64,000 nucleotides of DNA from Sphingomonas sp. G-3-2-10. Lineage in GTDB: Bacteria; Pseudomonadota; Alphaproteobacteria; Sphingomonadales; Sphingomonadaceae. A program made the translations under genes and the position numbers. The notes beneath the pieces are model-generated. The model saw nothing but the letters and a program-made list of their open reading frames with translations, made no database searches and was not told the origin of the DNA. Location: positions 186,001 to 250,000 of the forward strand of contig NZ_JABBFY010000003.1 in assembly GCF_012927115.1 (NCBI RefSeq), read 5' to 3'. Shown piece after piece: positions 11,524 to 20,532 of the stretch; within the stretch, counting starts at the first letter, position 1, and the number at the start of each line of letters is the position of its first letter.

Positions 11524-11580
11524 CCATTTCTGCCGCCCATCGATAGCTTGCGGGGAAAGGGTCGCTGAGAGGTGGTTGAA

Positions 11581-12516
11581 GTGTCGGCGTGGCGTGGGGT
11601 CGAGGAATTTCTGGCGGTGGTTGCTGCGGGCAGCTTCACTGGTGCCGCCGAAAATCTGGGCGTTTCCAAATCCTTCGTGAGCAAGACGGTCAACGAGCTG
11701 GAGGCGCGGCTCGGCACCCAGCTACTGACCCGCACGACGCGGCGATTGTCGCTGACCGCGGCGGGCGAATTGTTCTTCGACCAGTGCAGCGCGCTTCAGG
11801 AAAACCTGATCGAACTGGAGCAGCAAATGGCACAATTCCAGTCCGCGCCGGTCGGGCGGCTGCGCATCGGGCTGAGCGACATCTTCGGATCGGACTGGAT
11901 GTCGGCGCTGGTCGCCGATTTCAGTGCGCTGCATCCTGAAATCATCATCGAACCGATCGCCTATCTGCGCGAATCCGATGTCATGCAGGAGCGGTTCGAC
12001 GTCGTCATCCGTTACGGCCGGTTGCAGGATTCGGCGGTGAAGGCGCGGCTGTTCGGCTATCTATCCTACTGCCTGTGCGCCTCGCCGGAATATGTCGCCG
12101 AACATGGCTGGCCGGAATCGCCCGAACAGCTTTCGCGGCACAAATGCCTGACCGATGCGAGCGGGGTGTTCGAGTTCAACGGCGGGGCGACCGCGCGGCT
12201 GAAGGGCCGGTGGCGGAGCAACAGCGGCGTCGCGTTGCGCTGGGCGGCGCGGCGCGGGCTGGGGATCGCGCATCTGCCGGTCAGCGTGATCCGCAGCGAT
12301 CTGGCCGAGGGGCATATCCTTGCCTGCGAAGCCGAATGGAGCTTCCACGACAAGGAAGTCTGGGTCGTCTTTTCGCCCGGGATCATGCCGGCGGCGACGC
12401 GCTTCTTCATCGACTTCCTCGCCCAGCGCTTCACCAAGCAGAAGGTCCGGCCGTGGGACTGGCCGCTGATGTCGCCGACCAACTATCCGCCGACGATTGT
12501 TCACGAACAGGCATAG
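11581..12516 (+). CDS. LysR-type transcriptional regulator
   Basis: 311 residues from a GTG at 11581, favoured over the GTG at 11572 by spacing from GAGAGG and by alignment to the usual LysR N-terminus. The winged helix-turn-helix is clear in the first 60 residues (FLAVVAAGSFTGAAENL, then SKTVNELEARLG, then RTTRRLSLT). An effector-binding domain follows. It sits before the Rieske oxygenase operon in the same direction and is a plausible local regulator of it. The inducer is unknown. Confidence 0.87.
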   Translation: MSAWRGVEEFLAVVAAGSFTGAAENLGVSKSFVSKTVNELEARLGTQLLTRTTRRLSLTAAGELFFDQCSALQENLIELEQQMAQFQSAPVGRLRIGLSDIFGSDWMSALVADFSALHPEIIIEPIAYLRESDVMQERFDVVIRYGRLQDSAVKARLFGYLSYCLCASPEYVAEHGWPESPEQLSRHKCLTDASGVFEFNGGATARLKGRWRSNSGVALRWAARRGLGIAHLPVSVIRSDLAEGHILACEAEWSFHDKEVWVVFSPGIMPAATRFFIDFLAQRFTKQKVRPWDWPLMSPTNYPPTIVHEQA

Positions 12517-12596
12517 TACGTCCGCGGTTGCGCGCTTTCGCTTTCGTTCGAACCGGCTAATCTCACTCTCGATCCCGCGACAGACGGGACGTGTTT

Positions 12597-13613
12597 ATGG
12601 AGGGTAGGTTGCCGCAGGTTGAGCGATTCCCGATGGATATCCCGTTCGGCTGGTATTTCGTCGCCTATGGCGACGAACTGGCGATCGGCGATGTGAAGCC
12701 GCTCCACTATTTCGGGCGCGACCTGGTGCTCTTCCGCAACGAATCCGGCGAGGCCGGCGTGCTCGACGCCTATTGCCCGCATCTCGGCGCGCATTTGGGG
12801 CATGGCGGGGTGGTTGACGGCGACAGCATCCGCTGCCCGTTCCACGCCTGGGCGTTCAAGCCCAACGGCTTCTGCTCCAGCATCCCCTATGCCAAGGCCT
12901 TCCCGCCCATCGCCAAGCGCAGCCCGATCGCGCGGCCCTATCCGGTGCGCGAACGCAATGGAGTGATCTGGGCCTGGTATCACCCGCATGACGTCGCACC
13001 GATGTACGATGTGATCGAGCATGACGAGTTTACCCAGCCGGGCTGGGCCAAGCCGACGCGTTTCGACTGGCGTTTCGCCAGCAATCCGCAAGAAATCGCG
13101 GAGAATGGGGTCGACGTCGCGCATTTCGAATTCGTCCACAAGATGGACGCGGTGCCCGAAGGCAAAACCAATTATGACGGCCATATCCGCCATAGCCATG
13201 CGGCCGGCGAGCGGGCGGTGAAACTGCCCGACGGCACGACCAAGATCTTCCCTTCGAGTGTCACCACGATCCAGAATGGCGCGGGCCAGAAATTCACCCA
13301 GTTGAGCGGCGTGGTCACGCTGTCGCTGATGGTGCTGGCGACTCCGGTCGAAGCCGACGACGTCGAACTGCGCTTCTGCTTTACCCATCCCGAGTTCGAG
13401 CCGGACTCGTTCGACGCCAAGGCAGTCGAAGCCGCCATCGCCAATACCTGCGGCCAGACCGGCGTCGCGGGCGACATTCCGATCTGGAACTACAAGATCC
13501 ACCGTGTCCGTCCGCTGCTGTGCGACGGTGACGGTCCGATCCTGCGCTTCCGGCGCTATTTCGAGCAATTCTACGCCGACGCGGACGAGCCGAACAGCAT
13601 CGCCGCCGAATGA
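12597..13613 (+). CDS. Rieske non-heme iron oxygenase, KshA-like
   Basis: 338 residues from ATG 12597. A TTG at 12609 has the better ribosome-binding site (GGAGGG), so the start is uncertain. The Rieske [2Fe-2S] ligands are C60, H62, C80 and H83 (CPH and CPFH). The mononuclear iron site reads NGVDVAHFEFVH with H176 and H181. The C-terminal DGPILRFRRYFEQFY closely recalls the end of 3-ketosteroid 9-alpha-hydroxylase oxygenase (KshA) and cholesterol 7-desaturases. It probably hydroxylates or desaturates a steroid-like ring and needs a separate ferredoxin reductase, which is not in this window. Steroid specificity is inference from family and neighbourhood. It heads a block with a decarboxylase-like gene, an SDR and an MFS gene. 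Confidence 0.8.
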   Translation: MEGRLPQVERFPMDIPFGWYFVAYGDELAIGDVKPLHYFGRDLVLFRNESGEAGVLDAYCPHLGAHLGHGGVVDGDSIRCPFHAWAFKPNGFCSSIPYAKAFPPIAKRSPIARPYPVRERNGVIWAWYHPHDVAPMYDVIEHDEFTQPGWAKPTRFDWRFASNPQEIAENGVDVAHFEFVHKMDAVPEGKTNYDGHIRHSHAAGERAVKLPDGTTKIFPSSVTTIQNGAGQKFTQLSGVVTLSLMVLATPVEADDVELRFCFTHPEFEPDSFDAKAVEAAIANTCGQTGVAGDIPIWNYKIHRVRPLLCDGDGPILRFRRYFEQFYADADEPNSIAAE

Positions 13614-13637
13614 GATGACCAGCACGGACTGACCGGG

Positions 13638-13658
13638 CGCGAAAGGCTGACTTTCGCG
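13638..13658 (+). other. Hairpin between Rieske and decarboxylase-like genes
   Basis: A perfect 8-bp stem (CGCGAAAG / CTTTCGCG) with a GCTGA loop in the 80-base gap. It may attenuate or stabilise the operon transcript; no T-run follows. Confidence 0.4.
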
Positions 13659-13693
13659 GGCGGGAGAGCTGTGCCCGAGTGAAAGGAACGACG

Positions 13694-14500
13694 ATGAGCC
13701 GACTTCGCTACCTCCAGGGTCCCGCCGCGACGCGCAATGCGGGCGCGCTTCGCAACACGGTGCGCGGCGTGCGCGCGACGTACGAGACCGACGCGGAAGT
13801 CGTCCGCGCGCTGCTGCCGCAGCCGCTGGTGGCGGTCGAGCGGCCCGAAGTGTGGGTCCAGCTGGCGCATGTCGCGATGCACGTGACCGAGGAGCGGACG
13901 GTCGAGATCGGCGCGCTGACGATGGGCATCAACGCAACCTATGAAGGCACACCGGGCGCCTATTGTTTCCATATGGCGATGGAAGGCGAGACGGTCGTCA
14001 CCTCCGGCCGCGAGCGGTTCGGCGAACCCAAGAAGATCGCCGAGACCAGCTTCGAGCGGCAGGGCGATCACGTCCGCGCCACCTGCTCGCGGCATGGCAT
14101 CACCTATTTCGAAGTCGAAGGCACGATCGGCGAGGAACTCGACGCGGAGAAGCAGTTCGAGGAATATCTGTTCTGCTACAAGGGGCTGCCCTCGATCGAC
14201 ACGCCGGGCGAATTCGATGGCGACGTGTTCCTCACGCGCCTCAACTGGAAGCGGAACTACACCACCCGACGCGCGATGACCGGCGAGATCCGGCTGGCGG
14301 AATCGCCCTATGATCCGCTGATCGACATTCCCGTGCGCAAGCTGGTGTCGATGCAATATGTCGAAGGCGCGACCCAGACGAGCGGGCAGATCCTGCGCAA
14401 GGTGCCGGGCGAATGGATCGCGCCGCAATGGGTCGGCCGCTATGACGATCCGGGCAATATCGGCATCGACCTGTCCGCGCCTGCCGAGCAGGCTGCCTGA
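13694..14500 (+). CDS. Acetoacetate decarboxylase family protein
   Basis: 268 residues from ATG 13694, preceded by GAAAGGA. The motif RERFGEPKK places Lys113-Lys114 where acetoacetate decarboxylase has its Schiff-base lysine and its neighbour (Lys115/116), so a lysine-imine chemistry on a beta-keto acid, or a related hydration or aldol step, is possible. The family also has many members of other activity. Its stop overlaps the next SDR start, so the two are coupled. In this setting a steroid or terpenoid keto-acid intermediate is plausible but unproven. Confidence 0.78.
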   Translation: MSRLRYLQGPAATRNAGALRNTVRGVRATYETDAEVVRALLPQPLVAVERPEVWVQLAHVAMHVTEERTVEIGALTMGINATYEGTPGAYCFHMAMEGETVVTSGRERFGEPKKIAETSFERQGDHVRATCSRHGITYFEVEGTIGEELDAEKQFEEYLFCYKGLPSIDTPGEFDGDVFLTRLNWKRNYTTRRAMTGEIRLAESPYDPLIDIPVRKLVSMQYVEGATQTSGQILRKVPGEWIAPQWVGRYDDPGNIGIDLSAPAEQAA

Positions 14501-15366
14501 TGCGGTCTTTCGAAGGGAAAGTCGCGGTCGTGACGGGCGGAGCGAGTGGTGTGGGCCGCTCGCTCTGCGAGCAATTGCTGGCCGAGGGCGCTCGCGTCGT
14601 CGTCGCCGACATCGACGCGGCGAAGATCGGTGAAGTGACCGAAGCCATCGCGCCGCTGGGCGGTGAAGTGACCGGCATTCAGGTCGATGTGACCAAGGAA
14701 GCCTCGGTCGATGCGCTGGCGGATCAGGTGTTCGCTCGCTTCGGCCATGTGAATCTGCTGTTCAACAATGCTGGCGTCGGTCTGGGCGAAGCAAAGAAGA
14801 CGATCTGGTCGCTGCCGGTCAATGACTGGCGATGGGGCATCGATGTCAACGTGATGGGCGTGGTTCATGGCATCAAGGCATTCGTGCCGCGGATGCTGGA
14901 ATCGGGCGAGGAAGGCGTGGTGATCAACACCTCGTCGACCAATGGGGGGCTACGTTCACTGCCCAACACCCCGATCTATGCCGCGACCAAGGCATCGGTG
15001 ACGAGCATTTCCGAAGTGCTCCACCAGCAATTGCTGCGCGAAGGCAAGCCGGTCAGCGCCGCGGTGCTGTTCCCCGGACCGCACACGGTCAACACCGGGA
15101 TCATGGCCTCGCGGCTGGTGCGCCCCGCTGATTATGCCGGGGACGAGCCGGAGGAGCCGGTCGCCTACCGGACGATGGAGGACCTGCTCAAGACGACGGG
15201 CCTCAAGATGAAATTGACGGAGCCGGAGGAGGTCGCCACCTTCGCCCTCGCGGGAATCCGGAGCGGCAAGTTCTGGCTGTTGCCCGAGAGTGAGGAAGGG
15301 GACGCAATGATCAGGCTCAGGACCGAAGGGCTGCTTGCCCGCGATAATCCGAAGTCAGCCTGGTAA
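14500..15366 (+). CDS. Short-chain dehydrogenase/reductase
   Basis: 288 residues. Glycine-rich dinucleotide motif TGGASGVG at residues 11-18, NNAG in the middle, and YAATK as the catalytic Tyr-x-x-x-Lys. The ATG overlaps the preceding stop by one base and the stop overlaps the MFS start, so all three are translationally coupled. It probably oxidises or reduces a hydroxyl/ketone on the substrate made by the Rieske enzyme. Position and substrate are inferred. Confidence 0.87.
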   Translation: MRSFEGKVAVVTGGASGVGRSLCEQLLAEGARVVVADIDAAKIGEVTEAIAPLGGEVTGIQVDVTKEASVDALADQVFARFGHVNLLFNNAGVGLGEAKKTIWSLPVNDWRWGIDVNVMGVVHGIKAFVPRMLESGEEGVVINTSSTNGGLRSLPNTPIYAATKASVTSISEVLHQQLLREGKPVSAAVLFPGPHTVNTGIMASRLVRPADYAGDEPEEPVAYRTMEDLLKTTGLKMKLTEPEEVATFALAGIRSGKFWLLPESEEGDAMIRLRTEGLLARDNPKSAW

Positions 15367-16709
15367 TGGCGTCAGTCGCGGAACAGGCGAGCGCGCCTGC
15401 CACGTCGAAACCCGGCCTCTATCGCTGGTACGTCGTCTTCGTCCTGTTCCTGGCCTACACGTTCAGCGCGATCGACGCGCGCGTGCTGACGCTGCTGGTC
15501 GGGCCGATCAAGAAGGACCTGGGCCTCAGCGATTTCGAGATCAGCCTGTTGCAGGGATTCGCCTTCGCGATCCTCTACAGCCTGGCGGCGATCCCGATCG
15601 GGCGCTTCGTCGATACCAGCCCCAAGCGGACGCGGCTGGTGGTGTGGGGCGTGCTGTTCTGGTCGGCGATGACGATGGTGTGCGGCACGGTGCGCAGCTT
15701 CGGCCTGCTGTTCGCGGCGCGTGTCGGCGTGGGGGTGGGCGAGGCGACGCTCAGCCCCTCGGCCTATTCGCTGATCAGCGACTATTTCGAGCGCAGCAAG
15801 CGAGCGCTGGCGATCAGCTTCTACGCGATCGGCTATCCGATCGGCAGCGGGCTGGCGCTGATCGTCGGCGCGGCGTTGCTCCATCATTTCTCGCAGCCCG
15901 GGGCCGGCGATCTGGGCTGGCTGGGCGCGCATCAGCCCTGGCAGATGGTGTTCATCGCAGTCGGCCTGCCCGGCATCGTGATCGCGCTGCTGGTGATGAC
16001 CATTCGCGAGCCCAAGCGGCAGGAAATGGCCAGCGGTCACAGCGCGGCGATGCCGCTGCGCGAGGTCTTCGCGTTCATTCGCGAGCGCTGGAAGCTCTAC
16101 GGCATGCTGATCGGATCGACGGCGCTGATCGCGCTGCTCGCGATCGGCACGAGCGTCTGGTACCCGACCTTCCTGATCCGCACCTATGGCATGACGACCA
16201 GTCAGGTCGGTTTCTATTTCGGCACGCTGATGCTGGTGTGCGGCACGATCGGAACGATCTTCGGCGGCTGGTTCGCCGGGCGGCTGGTCCAGAAGGGACA
16301 GGCCGACGCGAACATGAAGGTGGTGCTCGTCGCGACCATCCTGAAAGGGCTGCCGCTGATCATCGGCCCGCTGATGCCGACGCCCACGCTGGCGCTGTTT
16401 TTCATGGGCATCGGTACGCTGGTGGGGCAGGCTTCGCAGGGCGTGATCCTCGCCGCGATCCAGGACGTGACGCCGAATCAGCTTCGCGGGCAGGTGACCG
16501 CGCTGACCCTGCTGGGCGTGAACCTGATCGGCATGGGGCTTGGCGGATCGGTGATCGCGGCGATCACCCAGTTCGGTTTCGGCGACGAGAATGCACTGCG
16601 CTATTCGATCGCGATCACCGGTGCTGTTGTGCTGCCGATGATCGTTGTGCTGATCCTCGCCGGGATGCCCGCCTATCGCCGCGGCCTTGCCGATATGTCC
16701 CGCCCCTGA
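15366..16709 (+). CDS. MFS transporter
   Basis: 447 residues with about 12 predicted helices and a conserved acidic residue early (YTFSAIDARVL). The layout matches the sphingomonad MFS carriers often placed with catabolic genes. The start overlaps the SDR stop by one base (TAATG). It is the last gene of the LysR/Rieske block and may import the substrate across the inner membrane. Confidence 0.83.
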   Translation: MASVAEQASAPATSKPGLYRWYVVFVLFLAYTFSAIDARVLTLLVGPIKKDLGLSDFEISLLQGFAFAILYSLAAIPIGRFVDTSPKRTRLVVWGVLFWSAMTMVCGTVRSFGLLFAARVGVGVGEATLSPSAYSLISDYFERSKRALAISFYAIGYPIGSGLALIVGAALLHHFSQPGAGDLGWLGAHQPWQMVFIAVGLPGIVIALLVMTIREPKRQEMASGHSAAMPLREVFAFIRERWKLYGMLIGSTALIALLAIGTSVWYPTFLIRTYGMTTSQVGFYFGTLMLVCGTIGTIFGGWFAGRLVQKGQADANMKVVLVATILKGLPLIIGPLMPTPTLALFFMGIGTLVGQASQGVILAAIQDVTPNQLRGQVTALTLLGVNLIGMGLGGSVIAAITQFGFGDENALRYSIAITGAVVLPMIVVLILAGMPAYRRGLADMSRP

Positions 16710-16714
16710 TCGAT

Positions 16715-16740
16715 CGCATCTTGCGCTGTCCCCAAATGGG
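16715..16740 (+). promoter_or_regulatory. CCCCAAA-type conserved block, copy C
   Basis: Contains TTGCGCTGTCCCCAAATGGG, with the dyad CCCC-AAAT-GGGG. It shares TCCCCAAA(T/C)GG with blocks at 6411 and 18735 and lies 62 bases before the SDR-LuxR gene pair. Confidence 0.45.
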
Positions 16741-16801
16741 GGGAGACTGAGGCGAGCGATCGGGACCAGAGCTTCCCGGAGCGACTGAGGAGAGGGCAAG
16801 C

Positions 16802-17551
16802 GTGAGCGAGAAGCGGGTGGCACTGGTGACGGGCGGCACGCGCGGCATCGGCAAGGCGATCGCGGAACGGCTGCTCGGCGAAGGCTGGGACGTGGCGGTG
16901 TGCGGACGCTCGGCTCCCGAAGCTTCCATCGCCGGGCCCGACGGGCGCGAAGCCGTGTTCTTCGCCGCGGATATCCGTTCGGCCGAAGTCGCCGACGATC
17001 TGGTCGCGCAGGTAAAGGCGCGGTTCGGACGGCTCGATCTGCTCGTCAACAATGCCGGCGGATCGCCCAAGGCCGATCTGGCGGACTCCTCGCCGCGCCT
17101 GATCGAAAAGGTGATCGCGCTGAACCTGATGGCCCCGCTCTATCTTGCCCGCGCCGCGCAGGCGGCGATGCGCGATCAGGCGGAAGGCGGGCACATCGTC
17201 AATATCGCCAGCATCTCGGGACAGCGGCCTTCGCCCGGCACTGCAGCCTATGGCGCGGCCAAGGCGGGGTTGCTCAGCGCAACCGGCAGCCTGGCGATGG
17301 AATGGGGACCGCTGGTGCGGGTCAACGCGATCGTGGTCGGGCTGGTCGAAGCGGTCGAGGGGCAGGACGAGCATTATGGCGGACCCGAGGGCATTGCCCG
17401 GCTGTCCGCGACGGTGCCGATGGGGCGTATGGCGCGGGGCGGGGACGTCGCCTCGATGGTCGCCTGGCTGGCCTCTCCAGACGCTGCCTATGTGACCGGT
17501 GCGAATATTCCGCTGCATGGCGGCGGCGAGCGGCCGGCGGTGCTGCAATGA
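16802..17551 (+). CDS. SDR oxidoreductase, FabG-like
   Basis: 249 residues, GTG start with GAGGAGAGGGC before it. TGGTRGIG cofactor motif, NNAGG, and YGAAKAG as the catalytic Tyr/Lys. It is similar in layout to 3-oxoacyl reductases of catabolic clusters. Its stop overlaps the LuxR-type gene start by four bases, an unusual pairing of an enzyme with a regulator in one transcript. Confidence 0.85.
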   Translation: MSEKRVALVTGGTRGIGKAIAERLLGEGWDVAVCGRSAPEASIAGPDGREAVFFAADIRSAEVADDLVAQVKARFGRLDLLVNNAGGSPKADLADSSPRLIEKVIALNLMAPLYLARAAQAAMRDQAEGGHIVNIASISGQRPSPGTAAYGAAKAGLLSATGSLAMEWGPLVRVNAIVVGLVEAVEGQDEHYGGPEGIARLSATVPMGRMARGGDVASMVAWLASPDAAYVTGANIPLHGGGERPAVLQ

Positions 17552-18690
17552 CCCAGCCTCTGGCGCCGACCAGCGACCTGCTCAAGCTGCTCTATGGCGG
17601 ACCGCTGGAAATCGTGCCTTGGCGCGATTTCCTCTCGGCGCTGGTCGACACGATCGGGTGCGAGAATGCCGCGATCACGCTGCAGCTGAGCCGCAAGGGC
17701 CTCGCGCCGATGGTGATCTGGGGCAAGCCGACGCCGGTGCATGGCGAGATGGCTCGCGATATCGGTGACCGTCACGCCGCGATCGGGCATCTCGATCCGT
17801 TGCGCAACGCGCTCCAGCGTTCGGGCGACATCGTGCTGCTGGAGGAAGTCGCCAGCCGCGAAGCGCTGGAAGAAAGCGAATTCTACCGGATCGTGATGCA
17901 GCCCTATGGCATCGAGCAGGCGCTGGGCATGTATGTCAGCGAGCCGGGTGGGCTGGAGTGCAATATCGGACTGGTCAGCGGCGGCGAGGGGCTGCGCTTC
18001 ACCGATGCGCACAAGGCGTTCATGGCCGAGCTCCGCCCGCATTTCGAGCAGGCGTTGGCGCTGTTCTCACGCATCTATCGCGACGAATCCGAGTTGGAAG
18101 TGCTGACCGACGCGCTCGACCGGCTGACGATCGGGACCTTCATCATCGACGGGCGCGGGCGGATGGTGCGCGCCAACGGCGCCGCGCGGAGGATGATCGA
18201 TCGCGGCGATACGTTCCGGCTCGTCGAGGGACGGCTGACGCTGAGCGGGCGGACCGATGCGATCCGCTTTCGCGAGATGGTCGACCATGCCCTGTCGGTG
18301 CGGATGGGCGACGGCGACAGCGATTTCGTCAAGGCGTTCCGTTGCGCCGATCATGACGCCGATGGCCTCGGCATCCTGGTCCGCGCGATCCGCCGCGAGA
18401 AGCTGACACCTTCGGATATCGGTCCGGCGGTGGTGGTCTATGCCACCGAGGCCGGGCAGAGTGGGTCGTTCGAGCGATTGATCGCAACTCTTTTCGACCT
18501 GTCGCCGTCCGAGGCGAACCTTGCGGCGCTGCTTTCGCAGGGAATGACGCTGGCCGAAGCCGCGCGCGAGACCGGTTTGACCGAAAGTACGGTGCGGACC
18601 TATTCGAAGAAGATCTTCGCCAAGGTCGGCGTGGGCCGGCAGGCCGAACTGGTGCGGCTGATCCTGCGCAGCGTGGCGATGCTCGGATAG
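17548..18690 (+). CDS. LuxR-type (GerE helix-turn-helix) transcriptional regulator
   Basis: 380 residues. The C-terminal 65 residues form a GerE-type DNA-binding domain (FDLSPSEANLAALL, then ETGLTESTVRTY.KKIF.KVGV). The N-terminal part shows a GAF/PAS-like sensory region (residues about 20-280), with no response-regulator receiver domain. It is therefore a stand-alone ligand-sensing regulator. It lies directly before the ipd operon, in the same direction, and is the best candidate to control it, perhaps through the CCCCAAA block; both points are inference. Confidence 0.85.
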   Translation: MTQPLAPTSDLLKLLYGGPLEIVPWRDFLSALVDTIGCENAAITLQLSRKGLAPMVIWGKPTPVHGEMARDIGDRHAAIGHLDPLRNALQRSGDIVLLEEVASREALEESEFYRIVMQPYGIEQALGMYVSEPGGLECNIGLVSGGEGLRFTDAHKAFMAELRPHFEQALALFSRIYRDESELEVLTDALDRLTIGTFIIDGRGRMVRANGAARRMIDRGDTFRLVEGRLTLSGRTDAIRFREMVDHALSVRMGDGDSDFVKAFRCADHDADGLGILVRAIRREKLTPSDIGPAVVVYATEAGQSGSFERLIATLFDLSPSEANLAALLSQGMTLAEAARETGLTESTVRTYSKKIFAKVGVGRQAELVRLILRSVAMLG

Positions 18691-18734
18691 CCTTCAAACC
18701 TGCGCACAAACGCCTGAAAAACTGTCTTTCGAAC

Positions 18735-18759
18735 CGGCGCGGTTTTCTCCCCAAATGGT
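18735..18759 (+). promoter_or_regulatory. CCCCAAA-type conserved block, copy B
   Basis: Begins CGGCGCGGTTTTCTCC and ends CCCCAAATGGT; nearly the same as 6411-6436. It lies 81 bases before ipdA. No KstR2-like dyad was found in this 149-base gap. Confidence 0.5.
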
Positions 18760-18802
18760 GATTTACCGGGCGGGCGGCGGGTTCATAGCTGGCTGCATCA
18801 CC

Positions 18803-18819
18803 GGGGCGGAAAACGCCCC
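18803..18819 (+). other. 5' leader stem-loop before ipdA
   Basis: GGGGCG / CGCCCC stem with a GAAAA loop, 20 bases upstream of the ipdA start. It could affect translation initiation or message stability. Confidence 0.4.
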
Positions 18820-18839
18820 ACAAGAGGATGCAGGGGACG

Positions 18840-19715
18840 ATGGACAAGCGCCTGTCGCTCGACGCGTTTGTCGGCGAACTTTCGGACGGGATGACGATCG
18901 GCATCGCCGGTTGGGGGCCGCGGCGCAAGCCGATGGCGCTGGTCCGCGCGATTCTGCGTTCGGGTCTGAAGGACCTGACCATCGTCACCTATGGCGGCGC
19001 GGATGTCGGGATGCTGTGCGCGGCGGGGAAGGTGCGCAAGCTGGTCTTCGCCTTCGTCTCGCTCGACGCGATCCCCCTCGAGCCCTGGTTCCGCAAGGCG
19101 CGCGAAAGCGGCGCGATCGAGGTGCTCGAGCTGGACGAGGGGATGCTGCAATGGGGGCTGAAGGCCGCCGCGCTGCGCCTGCCCTTCCTGCCGACCCGCG
19201 TCGGGCTGGGCACCGATGTGGTGACGCATGGCGGGTTCGAGACGGTGACGTCGCCCTATGCGGATGGCGAGGTTCTGCTGGCGATGCCCGCCATCCCGCT
19301 CGACGCCGCGCTGATCCATGTCCACCGCGCCGACCATCGCGGCAACATTCAGGCGCTGGGCCCCGATACCTATTATGACGAGTGGTTCGCCAAGGCCGCG
19401 GCGCGGACCTATGTGTCGGCCGAGCAAGTCGTCGAGCGGATGGACCTCGCCTATCCCGAGGATGCGAAGGCCAATATCTTCGAGCGCTGCTTCGTCCACG
19501 GCGTGATCGAGGTGCCGTTCGGAGCGCACCCGACCTCGATGCCGCCCAGCTATGGCTGGGACATGGCGGCGTTCAAATCCTATGTCGCCAGCGCGAGCGA
19601 GGAAGGCGGCTGGGACCGCTATTCCCGCGACGTGATCGGCGCGGACGAGGCCGGATACCTCCAGCGCGCGGGCGGCGCGGATGCAGTGGCGAAGCTGCCG
19701 CTGCCGATCTTCTGA
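18840..19715 (+). CDS. ipdA: IpdA: steroid ring hydrolase (COCHEA-CoA hydrolase) alpha subunit
   Basis: 291 residues from ATG 18840, chosen because AGGGG precedes it at normal spacing; the ATG at 18828 would lack one. The sequence matches the remembered mycobacterial IpdA pattern: GMTIGIAGWG, then RRKPMALVRAILRS, VTYGGADVG, DEGML and LPFLPTR. The fold is that of class I CoA transferases, but with IpdB it hydrolyses the last carbocycle (COCHEA-CoA) of the steroid C/D-ring pathway. It is first in a 14-gene operon and is followed after ten bases by ipdB. Confidence 0.88.
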   Translation: MDKRLSLDAFVGELSDGMTIGIAGWGPRRKPMALVRAILRSGLKDLTIVTYGGADVGMLCAAGKVRKLVFAFVSLDAIPLEPWFRKARESGAIEVLELDEGMLQWGLKAAALRLPFLPTRVGLGTDVVTHGGFETVTSPYADGEVLLAMPAIPLDAALIHVHRADHRGNIQALGPDTYYDEWFAKAAARTYVSAEQVVERMDLAYPEDAKANIFERCFVHGVIEVPFGAHPTSMPPSYGWDMAAFKSYVASASEEGGWDRYSRDVIGADEAGYLQRAGGADAVAKLPLPIF

Positions 19716-19725
19716 GGAGCGGAGA

Positions 19726-20532
19726 ATGACCCAGGCTCCCACGCTGGCCGAACTGCTGATCGTCGCCTGTTCCGAGGCGTATCGCGGCAATGGCGAAGTC
19801 GTCGCGACGGGTATCGGCCCGGTGCCGCGCCTTGGCGCCAGCCTCGCCAAGCTGACTCACAGCCCCGAATTGATGATGACCGATGGCGAGGCGTTCCTTG
19901 TCGAGGAGCCGGTGCCGATCGGACCGCGCGGCTATGACGACCGCAAGGCGGCAGGGTATCTGCCCTTCTCGCGCTTCTTCGACAGCGCGGTGTGGACCGG
20001 GCGGCGGCACGCGATGGTTTCGCCGACCCAGATCGACCGGTTCGGCCAGACGAACCTGTCCTGCCTTGGCGGGACCTATACGCAGCCCAAGGTGCAGATG
20101 CTGGGCGTGCGCGGCTTTCCCGGCAATTCGATCCACCACGTCAATTCGATGTTCGTGCCTGCGCATTCGAAGCGGATCTTCGTCGAGGGCGAAGTCGATA
20201 TGGTGTCGAGCGTGGGGTACAATCCCGCGCGGCGGCCGGCAGGGGCGAACTTCTCGGGCGTAGATCTGCGGCTGATCGTCACCGATCTGTGCGTGATGGA
20301 TTTCGGCGGGCCGGACCATGCGATCCGGCTGGTGTTGCTGCATCCCGGCGTGACCGCCGATCAGGTTATCGAAGCGACGGGCTTCGCGGTGCTGGCGCCC
20401 GCCGAGGTGCCGGTCACGCCGATGCCGGACGCCGAGCAGCTGGCGATCATCGCCCGGCTCGACCCCCACAATATCCGCGCCACGGTGATCAAGGGCAATC
20501 CGTCCGCCACGCGCGAGGAGGTGGCTGCATGA
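19726..20532 (+). CDS. ipdB: IpdB: steroid ring hydrolase beta subunit
   Basis: 268 residues from ATG 19726 after GGAGCGGAG. It resembles class I CoA-transferase beta subunits and, more closely, IpdB: an opening ELLIVACSEAYRG.GE, PRLGASLAKLTHSPELM and MTDGEAFL. It partners IpdA in opening the last steroid ring. Its stop overlaps the next hydratase start by four bases (ATGA). Confidence 0.87.
   Translation: MTQAPTLAELLIVACSEAYRGNGEVVATGIGPVPRLGASLAKLTHSPELMMTDGEAFLVEEPVPIGPRGYDDRKAAGYLPFSRFFDSAVWTGRRHAMVSPTQIDRFGQTNLSCLGGTYTQPKVQMLGVRGFPGNSIHHVNSMFVPAHSKRIFVEGEVDMVSSVGYNPARRPAGANFSGVDLRLIVTDLCVMDFGGPDHAIRLVLLHPGVTADQVIEATGFAVLAPAEVPVTPMPDAEQLAIIARLDPHNIRATVIKGNPSATREEVAA

Noticed and set aside
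11541..11560. Possible operator CGATAGCTTG before the LysR gene
   Set aside because: Only a partial half-site, with no matching left arm.
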